A stretch of 36,483 nt of DNA, taken from contig JABDLC010000056.1 of the NCBI GenBank assembly GCA_013001905.1, positions 1-36,483 of the forward strand. The letters are read 5' to 3'. The notes beneath the pieces are model-generated. The model was not told the DNA's origin. It ran no database searches and was given only the letters and a program-made list of their open reading frames with translations. A program made the position numbers and the translations under genes. Positions within the stretch are counted from its first letter, which is position 1, and each line of letters opens with the position of its first letter. This document shows positions 16,443 to 26,173 of this stretch, piece by piece. Source of the DNA: Gammaproteobacteria bacterium. GTDB taxonomy: Bacteria; Pseudomonadota; Gammaproteobacteria; Steroidobacterales; GCA-2729495.

Positions 16443-17403
16443 GCGCTGTTGCGGGGCCGGATTCATAGCCGGAGAAGACGGTCTCAAGCAGGTAGTCAAC
16501 GCTGTGCTGAAGCAGCGGCACACCTGTGTCTGAGTTCAGCGTCTGCAGGTCGAGCACATGGCCACCATCGGCAACCTGCTGAAAATCGAAAATCAGTGGG
16601 GCTTCGGCGGCAAGCACCGCTGCTGACTGTGCCAGCTCAAAGTTGCTGTCCGCGGTGCCATGAATAATCAGCAACGGTGGGTCGGTGCCGGCCGGATCAT
16701 CGAAGGGCGTGCCGCCCAGATACGCGCCGTTGGCGCCGAAGTGGCCTGAAACAGTAATCGCGGCGGCAATGTCCGGCCGTGCGATGCCGTGATCATCGAG
16801 CACATAAGTGCCGTTCAGGGCAACAACCCCGCCGGCTGAAATACCCCAGACACTGGTCCAGGGCGTGTACACATCATTGCGCATCTGCAGGAACTCAATT
16901 GCTGTCAGCGTGTCGTCGATGGCGGCTACAACGGTCCGGTTATACAAACTGATATCGCCGTTGCCGACGTGCTCGTACAGCGATTGCATTCGCGAGGAGG
17001 GCACCGGGTCATCGTCAACCAACCGGTAATTGATTGCGGCAACCAGCCATCCGCGCTGGGCATATTCAAGCGCGTAACCGACCAGATTCGCATTCTCTTT
17101 GCTGCCTCTGGTGAAGCCGCCACCGTGAATCATCAGTAGCAGCGGAAACTTCTTGTTCGGATTTGAGCTCCATTCATCGGGTCGGTAGAGATCGAGCGTC
17201 AGGTCTTGCCACTCGCCACCGCCGTTGATTTCGCCCTGACCATAAACAATGTCAGTCTCCGCAGTCACCGCATAGAACGGTGTGGGCCATGGCACGTAGA
17301 GTGTGGTGGCCGCAACGGTATCGCCGCTGTCACCGCCGCCGCCACAACCGGACAAAATGGCGGCAACAGCCAGCGATGCTGTCGGAAGCCGGCCGCGCAT
17401 CAT
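16429..17403 (-). CDS. Alpha/beta hydrolase, BD-FAE/carboxylesterase-like lipoprotein
   Basis: This is a 324-residue protein. The signal peptide ends AILSGC with Cys20 followed by four glycines, indicating a lipoprotein. The hydrolase domain shows the oxyanion-hole motif HGGG (93-96) and the elbow GISAGG (187-192, Ser189). Asp252 lies in HGTADSN and His282 in DGGH. This is the arrangement of the HSL / feruloyl-esterase-like carboxylesterases. The acyl substrate is unknown. The 3' end overlaps the convergent DUF3313 gene by 14 bases. The RluA gene's stop lies 13 bases upstream of its start region on the same strand. Confidence 0.85.
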   Translation of the reverse strand: MMRGRLPTASLAVAAILSGCGGGGDSGDTVAATTLYVPWPTPFYAVTAETDIVYGQGEINGGGEWQDLTLDLYRPDEWSSNPNKKFPLLLMIHGGGFTRGSKENANLVGYALEYAQRGWLVAAINYRLVDDDPVPSSRMQSLYEHVGNGDISLYNRTVVAAIDDTLTAIEFLQMRNDVYTPWTSVWGISAGGVVALNGTYVLDDHGIARPDIAAAITVSGHFGANGAYLGGTPFDDPAGTDPPLLIIHGTADSNFELAQSAAVLAAEAPLIFDFQQVADGGHVLDLQTLNSDTGVPLLQHSVDYLLETVFSGYESGPATAPMTD

Positions 17404-17415
17404 GTTTGTCGTCGG

Positions 17416-18285
17416 TTATTCATTGCCATGCAAAGCATAGCAATGAAGCTCATCCGGCAGGGTAAATTTAGCCGGTTGCTGCGTAATCGGGCACTCAAAT
17501 GACAGCATCCAGGCAGTCAGTTGGAGGTCGACGCCATCGGTATTACCGGTGCCGTGCATTCGATCGCCCACAACGGGATGCCCGATGGCTGCGAGGTGAC
17601 GGCGAATCTGATGCTTACGGCCGGTGTAGATACGCACGTCCACAAGCGAGCGACTTCCGTCTGTGGCGTGTTCGATGAGCCGGACATCGCTGCGCGCTGA
17701 TTTGCCGTCAATTGGCGCATCAATGTTGGTGATTCCGCCGTCGTTATTATTATTGCTGTCAAAGCGGCCGTGCACCACGGCGCGGTAGTGCTTGATGACC
17801 GCGCGCTCCCGAAAGAGTTTTGCCAGCGATGCGGCGGTGGTTTTGCTGTGTGCAATCAGTATCAGGCCGTGGGTCGCGAGATCCAGACGATGCACGGTGT
17901 AGGAGGTTCGCTCCGGCTTGAGATGCTGCTCGGACCAGCGCATCACCGTGCAATGGTCGCCCCACTTGGAACCTTGTGACCGCATGCCGCGCGGTTTGTA
18001 CCAAACGCTGTACTCGCCGCAATCCGCAACAAGACGAGCTGGGGGCGGCGTCTCAGCCAGCACTCGTTCATCGTAATAAAAGTGTATCTGATCGCCCGCC
18101 TGCAACACCCGAGTGGCACGACGCAAGCGCTGTGATTGGTTGCCGCGGGTTATCCAGACCGCACCCTTGTTCATGGCGGCTTTGACGGCGCTTCTGGACA
18201 GCCCGCTCTCTTTGCTCAGGAGCTCTGCTGCATTTTCGCCGTTGTCTGCGACTGTGACGTGAAATTCTGCGGGACTGATGGTCAG
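17416..18285 (-). CDS. RluA-family pseudouridine synthase; N-terminal S4 domain lies before the first usual start codon
   Basis: The catalytic domain has HRLDLATHGL (His95-Leu104 counted from ATG at 18174), with the essential Asp at 98. Later come GRKHQIRRHL and HPVVGDRMHG, as in RluA/RluC/RluD enzymes that isomerise uridine in rRNA or tRNA. From ATG at 18174 the product has 252 residues and lacks the first half of the S4 RNA-binding domain. The same frame, read upstream to about 18285, encodes a good S4 start (AAELLSKESGLSRSAVKAAM). No in-frame ATG, GTG or TTG occurs before the stop at 18343-18345. The real start may be CTG (18285) or ATC (18279). The outer coordinate is therefore tentative. 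It lies downstream of the DUF1838 gene. Confidence 0.8.
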   Translation of the reverse strand: MTISPAEFHVTVADNGENAAELLSKESGLSRSAVKAAMNKGAVWITRGNQSQRLRRATRVLQAGDQIHFYYDERVLAETPPPARLVADCGEYSVWYKPRGMRSQGSKWGDHCTVMRWSEQHLKPERTSYTVHRLDLATHGLILIAHSKTTAASLAKLFRERAVIKHYRAVVHGRFDSNNNNDGGITNIDAPIDGKSARSDVRLIEHATDGSRSLVDVRIYTGRKHQIRRHLAAIGHPVVGDRMHGTGNTDGVDLQLTAWMLSFECPITQQPAKFTLPDELHCYALHGNE

Positions 18286-18323
18286 ATCTCGTAAACAGTC
18301 TCGTGACGAACTCAGCGCGAGGC

Positions 18324-19184
18324 TTATTCCGGGCTGCTTGCCTCAGACAAAAACCCCTTCCAGTTCTCAATGTCGAGAATCTGTGGCGTGCGCTTACCGA
18401 ATTCGTCGAGCACGCCGGGCGGCAGTGCGTCCAGCCCCGCAATCTTGCTGCCGTAACCGCGCACAACCGTGCCGCCGGGCTGCTCACCCATGTTCATCCA
18501 CGGCATCCACATGGTTTTGTTTTGCAGTTGCGCGTGCACCGGTGCAGACGCCAGATCCGGATTCTGCATATCAGCGAGTTCTGCTGAATAGGTCATAAAT
18601 GAATTCGTGTAATGAGTCTTCGTCGGATCAAAGAAGCTGGGGGACGACTCGATCGACTGCGTAGCCAGGAATACTCGTTCGCCGATCACCTCAAGTGGCA
18701 GCGGGTTGGGGTTGTAACCCATGACAACGTAGCCATCAGGCGAGTAGCCCCGCGGGACGGGGCCCAGCAGAAAATTCTGAATCGGGACCGGCGCGCCGGT
18801 CACCGGGTGCTTCACCGCATCAAGCGGCTCATAGCTGTCGATTTCCGTGTAATAGCCCGCCTCATATTTGGTCATTTGAAACTGGTTATCGCCGCGCGCT
18901 TCCCACCGGTCAATCAGCAAATTATTCATCGTATACAGTGGAACAAAATTGCCCTCACAGAGGTCTGCATAGATGTTGAGGCGGTAAAACGAGTACACCG
19001 TATCGCTCGCGAGTGTGCCGACCAGCTTTACGTGTGCGCGGAGCGCTTCAACCGGGTCCGCAAAATCAGGCGTGAACGAGCGCTGCGCGCTGGCTGCCGC
19101 GATGCCCGGTAAAGTGGCATAAAGAGATGCGCCGGCCGCTCCCAGCAGTAATTCTCGTCGATTGGATAGAATAAATTTGCTCAT
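18324..19184 (-). CDS. DUF1838-family Tat-exported protein
   Basis: This is a 286-residue protein. The N-terminus SNRRELLLGAAGASLYATLPG carries a twin-arginine signal (RR at 9-10). The mature part matches my memory of DUF1838: YADLCEGNFVPLYTMNN, W near 124, YEAGYYTEIDSYEPLD, NFLLGPVPRGYSPDGY. The family's activity is unknown to me. Export in folded form suggests a cofactor or an oligomer. It is divergent from the propeller-cytochrome gene across 131 bases. Confidence 0.75.
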   Translation of the reverse strand: MSKFILSNRRELLLGAAGASLYATLPGIAAASAQRSFTPDFADPVEALRAHVKLVGTLASDTVYSFYRLNIYADLCEGNFVPLYTMNNLLIDRWEARGDNQFQMTKYEAGYYTEIDSYEPLDAVKHPVTGAPVPIQNFLLGPVPRGYSPDGYVVMGYNPNPLPLEVIGERVFLATQSIESSPSFFDPTKTHYTNSFMTYSAELADMQNPDLASAPVHAQLQNKTMWMPWMNMGEQPGGTVVRGYGSKIAGLDALPPGVLDEFGKRTPQILDIENWKGFLSEASSPE

Positions 19185-19315
19185 CCGGCGAGTCTCGCAT
19201 ACAGAATCCGGACTGTCTCGGCCGTCGCGTGTTCAGCCACGGCCGGAATTAGTGTAAAGTAGTATTTTGGTAACAATTTCAATAACAAACGAAACTCAGG
19301 TCGCCCGATATCACC

Positions 19316-22066
19316 ATGAACAGCTTTGTTTTTTCTGCCCGGCTGCGAGTCGTTGCAGCGGCATTCATTCTGGCCGGCATCGTCTCTGTGCAGGCGTTTG
19401 CGCAAGCGCCTGTCTACCGCAATTTTGAGAGTCATCAGTTCCGGCCGCTGGCATTGAGCCCCTCGGGGTCGCGCTTATTTGTCACCAATACGCCTGACAA
19501 CCGCGTAGAAATTTTCTCGGTCGAGGAAAAGAAACTCACGCATTTGGGCAGCGTGCGCGTGGGCATGGAGCCGGTCGCAGTGGCGGCCCGAACCGATAAC
19601 GAGATCTGGGTTGTCAATCATTTGTCAGACTCGGTCAGCATTGTCGATATAGACGGCACAGTGGGCAGTGTGCGGCGCACGTTGCTGGTGGGTGATGAAC
19701 CGCGCGATATCGTGTTCGCCGGCAGCGAAACCCAGAAGGCATATATCACCACGGCGCATCGCGGGCAAAACAGCCCCTACACCAGCGAAACCAATCCCGG
19801 TGAGTTGATAACGCCGGGCATCGGTCGCGCTGATGTCTGGGTGTTTGATGCCAAAGATCAGGGCGACAAACCAGGCGGGCAGCCGCTCGTCGTGGCGTCG
19901 TTGTTCGGTGACTCTCCCGGGCCGCTGACGGTTTCTGCCGACGGCTCGCGTGTCTATGTGGGTGTATTCAAGTCGGGCAACCAGACCACTATTATCGGCC
20001 GCGTGCTCGTGTGCGATGGTGGAGCGGACGTCGGTCCGTGCCAGCCGTTGCCGGATGGCCCGGTCTTGCCGGGCGGTTTGCCCGAGCCTAACGAGAGTGC
20101 TGACGGCACTCCGATGCCGGAGGCCGGCCTTATCGTGCGCTATGACGGTGAGGGCTGGAAAGATGAACTGGGCCGCGACTGGAGTGATGTGGTCGCTTTT
20201 GATCTGCCCGATCTCGACGTGTTTGAACTCGATGCGGATGCAGACGAGCTGGCGCAAATTCGCAGTTACCCGACAGTGGGCACCGTGCTCTATGCGATGG
20301 GTGTGAACCCGGTTAACGGCAAAGTGTACGTCGCCAACACCGAGGCGCGAAATGAAGTGCGATTCGAAGGAATACGCACGAAAGACCGCCCGTATACGAC
20401 CGTGCAGGGGCACTTGCACGAGGCGCGGGTCACCGTGCTGGACCCTGCGGATGGCAGCGTATCGCCGCACCATCTCAATCCGCACATTGATTACAACCAG
20501 TTCCCGGTGCCGCAGTCAGTTCGGGATAAGTCGCTGTCGATGCCTGTCGGTATGGCATTTACCGGCGACGGAGAAACGGTGTTTATTGCAGCCAAGGGCT
20601 CTGACCGGGTGGCTGTGATTGACACAGAGTCGCTGGAAAAAGGCGACTATACACCCGACACAGACGAGCAGATTTATCTGCCGGGCGGAGGCCCCGCCGG
20701 TCTGGTGCTCGATGCTGACGGCAAGCGCCTGTTCGCACTGACCCGTTTCGACAACGCCGTCAATGTTGTCGATACGAAATCGCGGGAAGTTGTGCAGCGT
20801 ATCGAAATGCCTTCACCGGAGCCGATGTCGGTGGTGGCGGGCCGCCCGTTGTTTTTTAACGCGTTCCTTACCTCAGGCAACGGTGAGTCATCGTGTGCGA
20901 GCTGTCACGTTGCGGGTGACAAAGATGAGTTGTCGTGGGATCTCGGCGACCCGTACGACAAAGTGCTCGATAACCCCGGCGAAGTGTTCGGCCCGCTTAT
21001 GGGCGAGCCGGGTTTCCATCCGATGAAAGGACCGATGCTGACGCAAACCATGCGCGGCATCGACAACCACGGCGCACTGCACTGGCGCGGTGACAGGACC
21101 GCAGGCAATGATCCCGGCGGTGACCCGCTGGACGTTGCCGGCGCGCTGCGCAAGTTCAACCCCACCTTTGTGAATCTGATGGGGCGCGATGCGCAGCTGT
21201 CGTCGGCTCAGCTGGAGCAATTGGTGCAGTACAGTCTCAGTCTGGTGCCCCCGCCGAACCCGATCCGTCCGCTCGATAACTCGCTGACGCCCATGCAGGC
21301 CGAAGGTAAAGAGTTTTACATGAAGGCACCGAGCATTTTGGGCGGCGGTACCTGTGGTACGTGTCATGTCGTGGACGAGTCACGCGGTTGGTACGGTACT
21401 CGCGGCACGCTGACTAATATTATCGGCGGCCGACTGACTAAGGTTCCGCATCAGCGCAACATGTACGAGCGCGTGGGCATGTTCGGCCGCGCGCCTTCGA
21501 CATCACTGCCGTTCAATGGTCAGCACATGGGGCCGCAAATCCGCGGTTACGGGTACACGCATGATGGCGGAGCCGACACGATGATGCGGTTCATGAGCTA
21601 TCCGGTGTTCAAGTTTCCCGGCGGGCTCGCGCAGCTACGCGCCGTCGAACAATATATGTTCGCGTTTGAGAGTGATCTGAAGCCGGTGGTGGGGCAGCAG
21701 ATCACGCTGACCCCCGACAACGTGGAGAAAGCGCGTGGCAGGGCCGGATTGCTCATCGACAGGGCCATGGCCGGTGATGCAGAGTTGATGGTGCATATGC
21801 TGGTGGGTGGTTTTGAGCGCAGCTTTCTGATGGATGCGAAAGGCAGCTTCAGCAGCGACACGCCGGGGCAAAAAGTGGCTGATATCAACGAACTCGCCAC
21901 ACTTGCCTTCCGCATGGGTGCGCCGTCAATGACGTTGACTGCGGTGCCGCCGGGTTCCGGGTTCCGCATCGCGGTCGATCGCGACGGTGACGGCAGGCGC
22001 GACCGTGCCGTCAGGCCAACGGAGTCGAATCGCCAGCAGTATGGGCCGCTGTTACCTAAGCAGTAA
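19316..22066 (+). CDS. YncE-type beta-propeller fused to a dihaem c-type cytochrome
   Basis: This is a 916-residue protein. The signal peptide ends VQAFA-Q (about 1-29). Residues 35-515 hold propeller blades of the YVTN/YncE type, with repeated motifs such as SPSGSRLFVTNT, DNEIWVVNHLSDSVSIVDI, GDGETVFIAAKGSDRVAVID and DGKRLFALTRFDNAVNVVD. Two haem-c sites follow: CASCH (527-531) and CGTCH (680-684). The C-terminal part has Met-containing segments that could supply axial ligands. This recalls cytochrome c peroxidase/MauG-like proteins joined to a propeller. It should be periplasmic, transferring electrons from a substrate bound near the propeller. The substrate is unknown. The last 11 bases overlap the convergent GH3 gene. 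Confidence 0.87.
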   Translation: MNSFVFSARLRVVAAAFILAGIVSVQAFAQAPVYRNFESHQFRPLALSPSGSRLFVTNTPDNRVEIFSVEEKKLTHLGSVRVGMEPVAVAARTDNEIWVVNHLSDSVSIVDIDGTVGSVRRTLLVGDEPRDIVFAGSETQKAYITTAHRGQNSPYTSETNPGELITPGIGRADVWVFDAKDQGDKPGGQPLVVASLFGDSPGPLTVSADGSRVYVGVFKSGNQTTIIGRVLVCDGGADVGPCQPLPDGPVLPGGLPEPNESADGTPMPEAGLIVRYDGEGWKDELGRDWSDVVAFDLPDLDVFELDADADELAQIRSYPTVGTVLYAMGVNPVNGKVYVANTEARNEVRFEGIRTKDRPYTTVQGHLHEARVTVLDPADGSVSPHHLNPHIDYNQFPVPQSVRDKSLSMPVGMAFTGDGETVFIAAKGSDRVAVIDTESLEKGDYTPDTDEQIYLPGGGPAGLVLDADGKRLFALTRFDNAVNVVDTKSREVVQRIEMPSPEPMSVVAGRPLFFNAFLTSGNGESSCASCHVAGDKDELSWDLGDPYDKVLDNPGEVFGPLMGEPGFHPMKGPMLTQTMRGIDNHGALHWRGDRTAGNDPGGDPLDVAGALRKFNPTFVNLMGRDAQLSSAQLEQLVQYSLSLVPPPNPIRPLDNSLTPMQAEGKEFYMKAPSILGGGTCGTCHVVDESRGWYGTRGTLTNIIGGRLTKVPHQRNMYERVGMFGRAPSTSLPFNGQHMGPQIRGYGYTHDGGADTMMRFMSYPVFKFPGGLAQLRAVEQYMFAFESDLKPVVGQQITLTPDNVEKARGRAGLLIDRAMAGDAELMVHMLVGGFERSFLMDAKGSFSSDTPGQKVADINELATLAFRMGAPSMTLTAVPPGSGFRIAVDRDGDGRRDRAVRPTESNRQQYGPLLPKQ

Positions 22067-24257
22067 CGGTGAAATCAATGCCTTGTTCGGCGGCAGAGTT
22101 GCCACCTATCCAGGCGCGGAATGCTCCGGTTTCAGTGCGTCGTTGCATGTCAGCGCCGTAAAAAGCCAGATCATCGGTGTGCAGTTGGAATGAGATGCGG
22201 CGGCGTTCGCCGGGACTCAGCCGCACGCGCCGGAAGCCCTTCAGCTCTCTCACAGGCCGGGTTACGGACCCAACCAGGTCACGGATGTAGAGCTGTACAA
22301 TTTCGTCGGCTTCCCGGTCGCCCTCATTGGTGAGATCAGCGCTGATCTCGAACGTATCGCCCAGCGCTACAGTGTGCGTCGACACTTGTATGTCGGAATA
22401 GCTGAACCTTGTATACGACAATCCGTAGCCGAAACCGAACCGGGGCGTGCAGCCCGTGTCGAGGTGAAAGCTCGTGAAACCCGCTGATTCGAACTGGCCG
22501 AATTCGCTGATGCTGTCGATGTTGATCGGGCTGTCCGGTATTCCGGGCCGGCCGGTGTTTTTCTGCGCATAGTAGATCGGGACCTGGCCGACCGCCTTCG
22601 GCAGAGTAACCGGCAGCTTGCCTGACGGAGACTCGTTGCCGAACAGGAGATCGGCAATCGCCGGGCCGGCCATGGTGCCCGGGTGCCAGGCATAAAAAAT
22701 TGCCGTGGCTTTATTCAGAACATTCTCAAGCACCAGGGGCCTGCCTGCCATAACAACGAGCACCACCGGCGTCGAGGTTGCCGCTACCGCATTCACCAGT
22801 GCTGCCTGATTACCGGGTAGCGTAATATCCGCCCGGCAATGCGCCTCGCCGCTGAGTATTGCCTCTTCACCGATGAACAGTACGGCGACATCAGCCTTTG
22901 CCGCGGCGGCCACCGCCGCAGCAAAGCCGTCTTCCGTGTGACTGCGGGTAGTCGCAACGCCTTGAGCGAAGTGCACCTCGACGCCACGATCGGCAAGCTG
23001 CTGTATCGCTTGCAAAGGTGTCTGACTCAGCGTCGGGTCGCCGTCAAATACCCACGTGCCCAATTGTTCCTGAGGTGCGTCAGCCAGCGGCCCGATCACC
23101 GCCACTGAACGAATGTTTTCGGCTGATAGTGGCAACACGCCGTTGTCATTCTTTAATAAAACGATACTTTCACGTGCTGCCTGATGCGCCAGCGCCAGCG
23201 CATCGCTTTCAGTGGCCTGCTGCCGGGCATGCGCACCTGTGTCGTCGAACAGGCCCAGCGCGAATTTGATGTGCAGGATGCGGCTGACCGCAGTGTCAAT
23301 CGTGCGCTCGCTGACTTTGCCATCCGCGATCAGTGATTCGAGTTGATCGATGAAACTCGTGCTGGCCATTTCCATGTCCAGGCCGGCGTTGACGGCTCGC
23401 TCGGCAGATTCCCGGTCGTCGGCTGTGAAGCCATGGGTGGCAAGTTGTGTCACGGACTCCCAGTCGCTGACCACAAAACCGTCGAACGCCCATTCGTCTC
23501 GCAACACCTGATTCATCAGGAAGCCGTTGCCCGTGCAGGGAATACCGTTCAGGTCACTGAAGCCGGCCATGAAAGTAGCAATGCCGGCGTTCGCTGCTGC
23601 TTCAAACGGGGGCAGGTGCACGTTGCGCAGCTCATTCTCGGGAATGTTCGTGGTGTTGTAGTCGCGCCCGGCTTCCGTCGCACCGTAACCGGCATAATGT
23701 TTCGCGCAGGCAGCGATGGCACCGGGCTGCGCGAGATCGTCGCCCTGATAACCGGCAGTCATGGCGGTGCCGAGTACGCTGATCAGGTACGGATCTTCAC
23801 CAAAGGTTTCCGCGATCCGTCCCCAGCGAGGGTCGCGCCCGATGTCGAGCATCGGTGCGAGCGCCCAGTTGATGCCGCAAGCCGTGGCTTCGTGCGCGGC
23901 GATCGCCGCCGCATCCTTCACAAGGCCGGGGTTCCAGGTGGCGGCCTGGCCCAGTGGAATCGGGAAGATGGTATTGAAGCCGTGAATGACATCACGACCG
24001 ATCAGCAGTGGGATGCCGAGCCGGCTTTCCCGGAGCGCAATGCGTTGCAGTTCGTTGACGGTTGCCGGGTCGACCTCGTTAATGATCGAGCCCACGCGAC
24101 CGGCGGCTATTGCATCGCGTAGTTGTTCCGGAATGCTGCCGGCTGCGCCATTGATCTGCGACATCTGGCCGATTTTTTCGGCCAGCGTCATCCGCCCCAA
24201 CAGGCCGGCGATGCGCTCGTCTATGTCAGATTCGTTTTGCTCAGTGGCAGGATGCAT
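22056..24257 (-). CDS. GH3 family beta-glucosidase, apparently cytoplasmic
   Basis: With ATG at 24257 the product has 733 residues. It shows the BglX-type GH3 layout: barrel domain from RIAGLLGRMTLAEKIGQM, substrate-binding RDVIHGFNTIFP and KHYAGYGATEAGRDY, and nucleophile Asp265 in VVSDWES. A second alpha/beta domain is followed by a C-terminal fibronectin-III-like domain (about 640-733). GH3 enzymes release terminal beta-linked glucose. There is no signal peptide, so it should act inside the cell on imported oligosaccharides; BglX-type relatives are usually exported. The ATG lies within the last codons of the GH16 gene (17-base overlap), indicating one operon. A TTG at 24290 would add 11 residues and no signal. 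Confidence 0.92.
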   Translation of the reverse strand: MHPATEQNESDIDERIAGLLGRMTLAEKIGQMSQINGAAGSIPEQLRDAIAAGRVGSIINEVDPATVNELQRIALRESRLGIPLLIGRDVIHGFNTIFPIPLGQAATWNPGLVKDAAAIAAHEATACGINWALAPMLDIGRDPRWGRIAETFGEDPYLISVLGTAMTAGYQGDDLAQPGAIAACAKHYAGYGATEAGRDYNTTNIPENELRNVHLPPFEAAANAGIATFMAGFSDLNGIPCTGNGFLMNQVLRDEWAFDGFVVSDWESVTQLATHGFTADDRESAERAVNAGLDMEMASTSFIDQLESLIADGKVSERTIDTAVSRILHIKFALGLFDDTGAHARQQATESDALALAHQAARESIVLLKNDNGVLPLSAENIRSVAVIGPLADAPQEQLGTWVFDGDPTLSQTPLQAIQQLADRGVEVHFAQGVATTRSHTEDGFAAAVAAAAKADVAVLFIGEEAILSGEAHCRADITLPGNQAALVNAVAATSTPVVLVVMAGRPLVLENVLNKATAIFYAWHPGTMAGPAIADLLFGNESPSGKLPVTLPKAVGQVPIYYAQKNTGRPGIPDSPINIDSISEFGQFESAGFTSFHLDTGCTPRFGFGYGLSYTRFSYSDIQVSTHTVALGDTFEISADLTNEGDREADEIVQLYIRDLVGSVTRPVRELKGFRRVRLSPGERRRISFQLHTDDLAFYGADMQRRTETGAFRAWIGGNSAAEQGIDFTVTA

Positions 24258-26070
24258 TGCAGTCAGACGTAAAGGTATCAAGCGCCTCAAACGTCTGGCC
24301 GGAGGTCAGGTCGCCAACCAGCGTACCTTCGCTATCGCTGCACGAGAAACCAGTGTCGCTTATCACAAACCGGAAACGGGCGTCATCCAGACCGTCGGCA
24401 TCGACATCGACGTTGTACTCCTGCGAGTGACCGGCGGAAACATTACCGCCCGCCGGGCCGAACTGCAGGGTGTTGACGTCGATCAGGTCGGTGTCGAGGT
24501 CTTCCGCGTCACCGACCAGCGTGCTTGCGCCGAACACAACCACTTCCACCACATCATCAAGATTTGCGGGTGACGATGCACTGCCGTCGTGATGCGGATG
24601 CAGCACACTGTTTTCAATATCGATGACGGCCGCAATCTTGTCGATGAATTCCCAGTAGTCAGTGCGGAACGTTGCGTTCGCTGTGGTATTGCTGACGACC
24701 GACATCACGACGTTATCGAGCGAGCCGTTGCCGCCCTGACTGACGGGAGTCGTGTCCAGTACGCCGTTGCCGCCGTACAGATATGACGTGTCGAGCGTGA
24801 ACGCCGTCAAGGGAATCTCGATCTGCTGCCAGCCGCCGCCACTGACGGCGCACGGACCCGACGCGCTGATATGACAGACGTACTGGAACTCATCGTCGTC
24901 GGCGGGGTTGATCGCGCCGTCGCCGTTGTCGTCATCCTGCAAATTTATTTCGAGATTGTAATCCTGGCCTGCGTCAGGGTTGATCCAGAAGCTGAAGTGC
25001 GTCGAGTCGCTGACGTCGGTGGGATTGTTCCGGCCAAAGCCGCCATAAAAACCGGCATTGCCCAGTGAATTCCAGATCGCCCACATCGATGCTGAGCCGC
25101 CGTCATTAGGCGGCACATCGGCGAAGTTGGCGCCGATCCCGCCGGCACCTTCAGTGCCCTGATACGTGAACCAGCCATTGCCGGCAGGGTTGCCGTGCTC
25201 CATGTCATCGAACAGGATGTTCGATGACGCGGGGGCACCGCCTTCCTGATACACGCGGACGTAGTCGATCACGTATTCCTGCGGGAATGAAGTGGATCCG
25301 TTCGGGTTGCCCGGCCAGTCGCCACCAACGGCGAGGTTCAGCAGCATGTGGAAGTCCACATCGAATGGTGCGGGGTATGACCCGTTCGTTGAGTACCAGC
25401 TCGTGCGGGTGGAGTAGAGCTGACCATCAACGAACCAGCGAATGATGCCGTCTTGCCATTCGATCGCATAAGTGTGCCAGTCAGTCCCGGTGCCCGGCGC
25501 GACATTCGTGCTGGAGCCGGAATACTGGTTGCCCGGCCATTCGCCGCCATAGTGAATGGTGCCGTGAATGGTGTCCGGCTGCGAACCGATCATTTCCATG
25601 ATGTCGATTTCGCCGCTGGCCGCCCAGCCGCCGTACGGTGAATTTGTCGGCAGCATCCAGAAAGCGGGCCACATTCCCTGACCGGTAGGTAGTTTCGCGC
25701 GCATCTCCATGCGCCCGTATTTGAAGTCGCCTTTGTTCAGTGTACGCAGACGCGCTGAGGTGTACTGGTAACCGGCAAAGGTTTCCTGTTTGGCGGTGAT
25801 GGTGAGTTCGCCATTGGCAACGGTCGCATTCTGTTGCCGGTAGTACTGCAGTTCGTTATTGCCCCAGCCTGGGATTCCGTAGGATCCGCCATTGCCGATC
25901 ATGAATTCCCATTTCGTCTGATCGACAGAGGTGCCGTCGAATTCATCAGACCAGACCAGTGAGCAGTTCGTAATGTATACGCACTGCGCAAACACCGGCC
26001 CTGCGAACACGAGGCCGGCTACAAGAATCAAAAACTGCTGTGCAATTTTGCGAATCACGGTGACTACCAT
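24241..26070 (-). CDS. Secreted GH16 beta-1,3-glucanase (laminarinase-like) with two accessory domains
   Basis: With ATG at 26070 the product has 609 residues. The signal peptide runs to GPVFAQC. The GH16 domain (about 37-275) has W-GNNELQYY, WPAFWMLP and the catalytic GEIDIMEMIG with Glu154, Asp156, Glu159, the laminarinase/lichenase pattern. Residues about 283-485 form a jelly-roll-like domain (DDMEHGNPAGNGWFTY... ending TDYWEF), probably carbohydrate binding. Residues 490-609 contain VDVDADGLDDARFRF, a calcium-loop type domain, and Cys pairs. It probably cuts internal beta-1,3-glucan bonds outside the inner membrane. The exact start is uncertain because AGGA abuts the ATG; a GTG 12 bases downstream is an alternative. 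First gene of the GH16-GH3 operon. Confidence 0.92.
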   Translation of the reverse strand: MVVTVIRKIAQQFLILVAGLVFAGPVFAQCVYITNCSLVWSDEFDGTSVDQTKWEFMIGNGGSYGIPGWGNNELQYYRQQNATVANGELTITAKQETFAGYQYTSARLRTLNKGDFKYGRMEMRAKLPTGQGMWPAFWMLPTNSPYGGWAASGEIDIMEMIGSQPDTIHGTIHYGGEWPGNQYSGSSTNVAPGTGTDWHTYAIEWQDGIIRWFVDGQLYSTRTSWYSTNGSYPAPFDVDFHMLLNLAVGGDWPGNPNGSTSFPQEYVIDYVRVYQEGGAPASSNILFDDMEHGNPAGNGWFTYQGTEGAGGIGANFADVPPNDGGSASMWAIWNSLGNAGFYGGFGRNNPTDVSDSTHFSFWINPDAGQDYNLEINLQDDDNGDGAINPADDDEFQYVCHISASGPCAVSGGGWQQIEIPLTAFTLDTSYLYGGNGVLDTTPVSQGGNGSLDNVVMSVVSNTTANATFRTDYWEFIDKIAAVIDIENSVLHPHHDGSASSPANLDDVVEVVVFGASTLVGDAEDLDTDLIDVNTLQFGPAGGNVSAGHSQEYNVDVDADGLDDARFRFVISDTGFSCSDSEGTLVGDLTSGQTFEALDTFTSDCNASCH

Positions 26071-26173
26071 TCCTGTGCAGCAACATGCGTCCCATACCGC
26101 ATGCAGCTGAATCAAAAAGTGCCGCGTTCCCGCGTTGCCTGTGTTCGCAACCGCAGCGTCAGAATTTGGAGTG

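Noticed and set aside
19625-20485. 286-codon minus-strand frame
   Set aside because: It is antisense to the propeller-cytochrome gene and is not protein-like.
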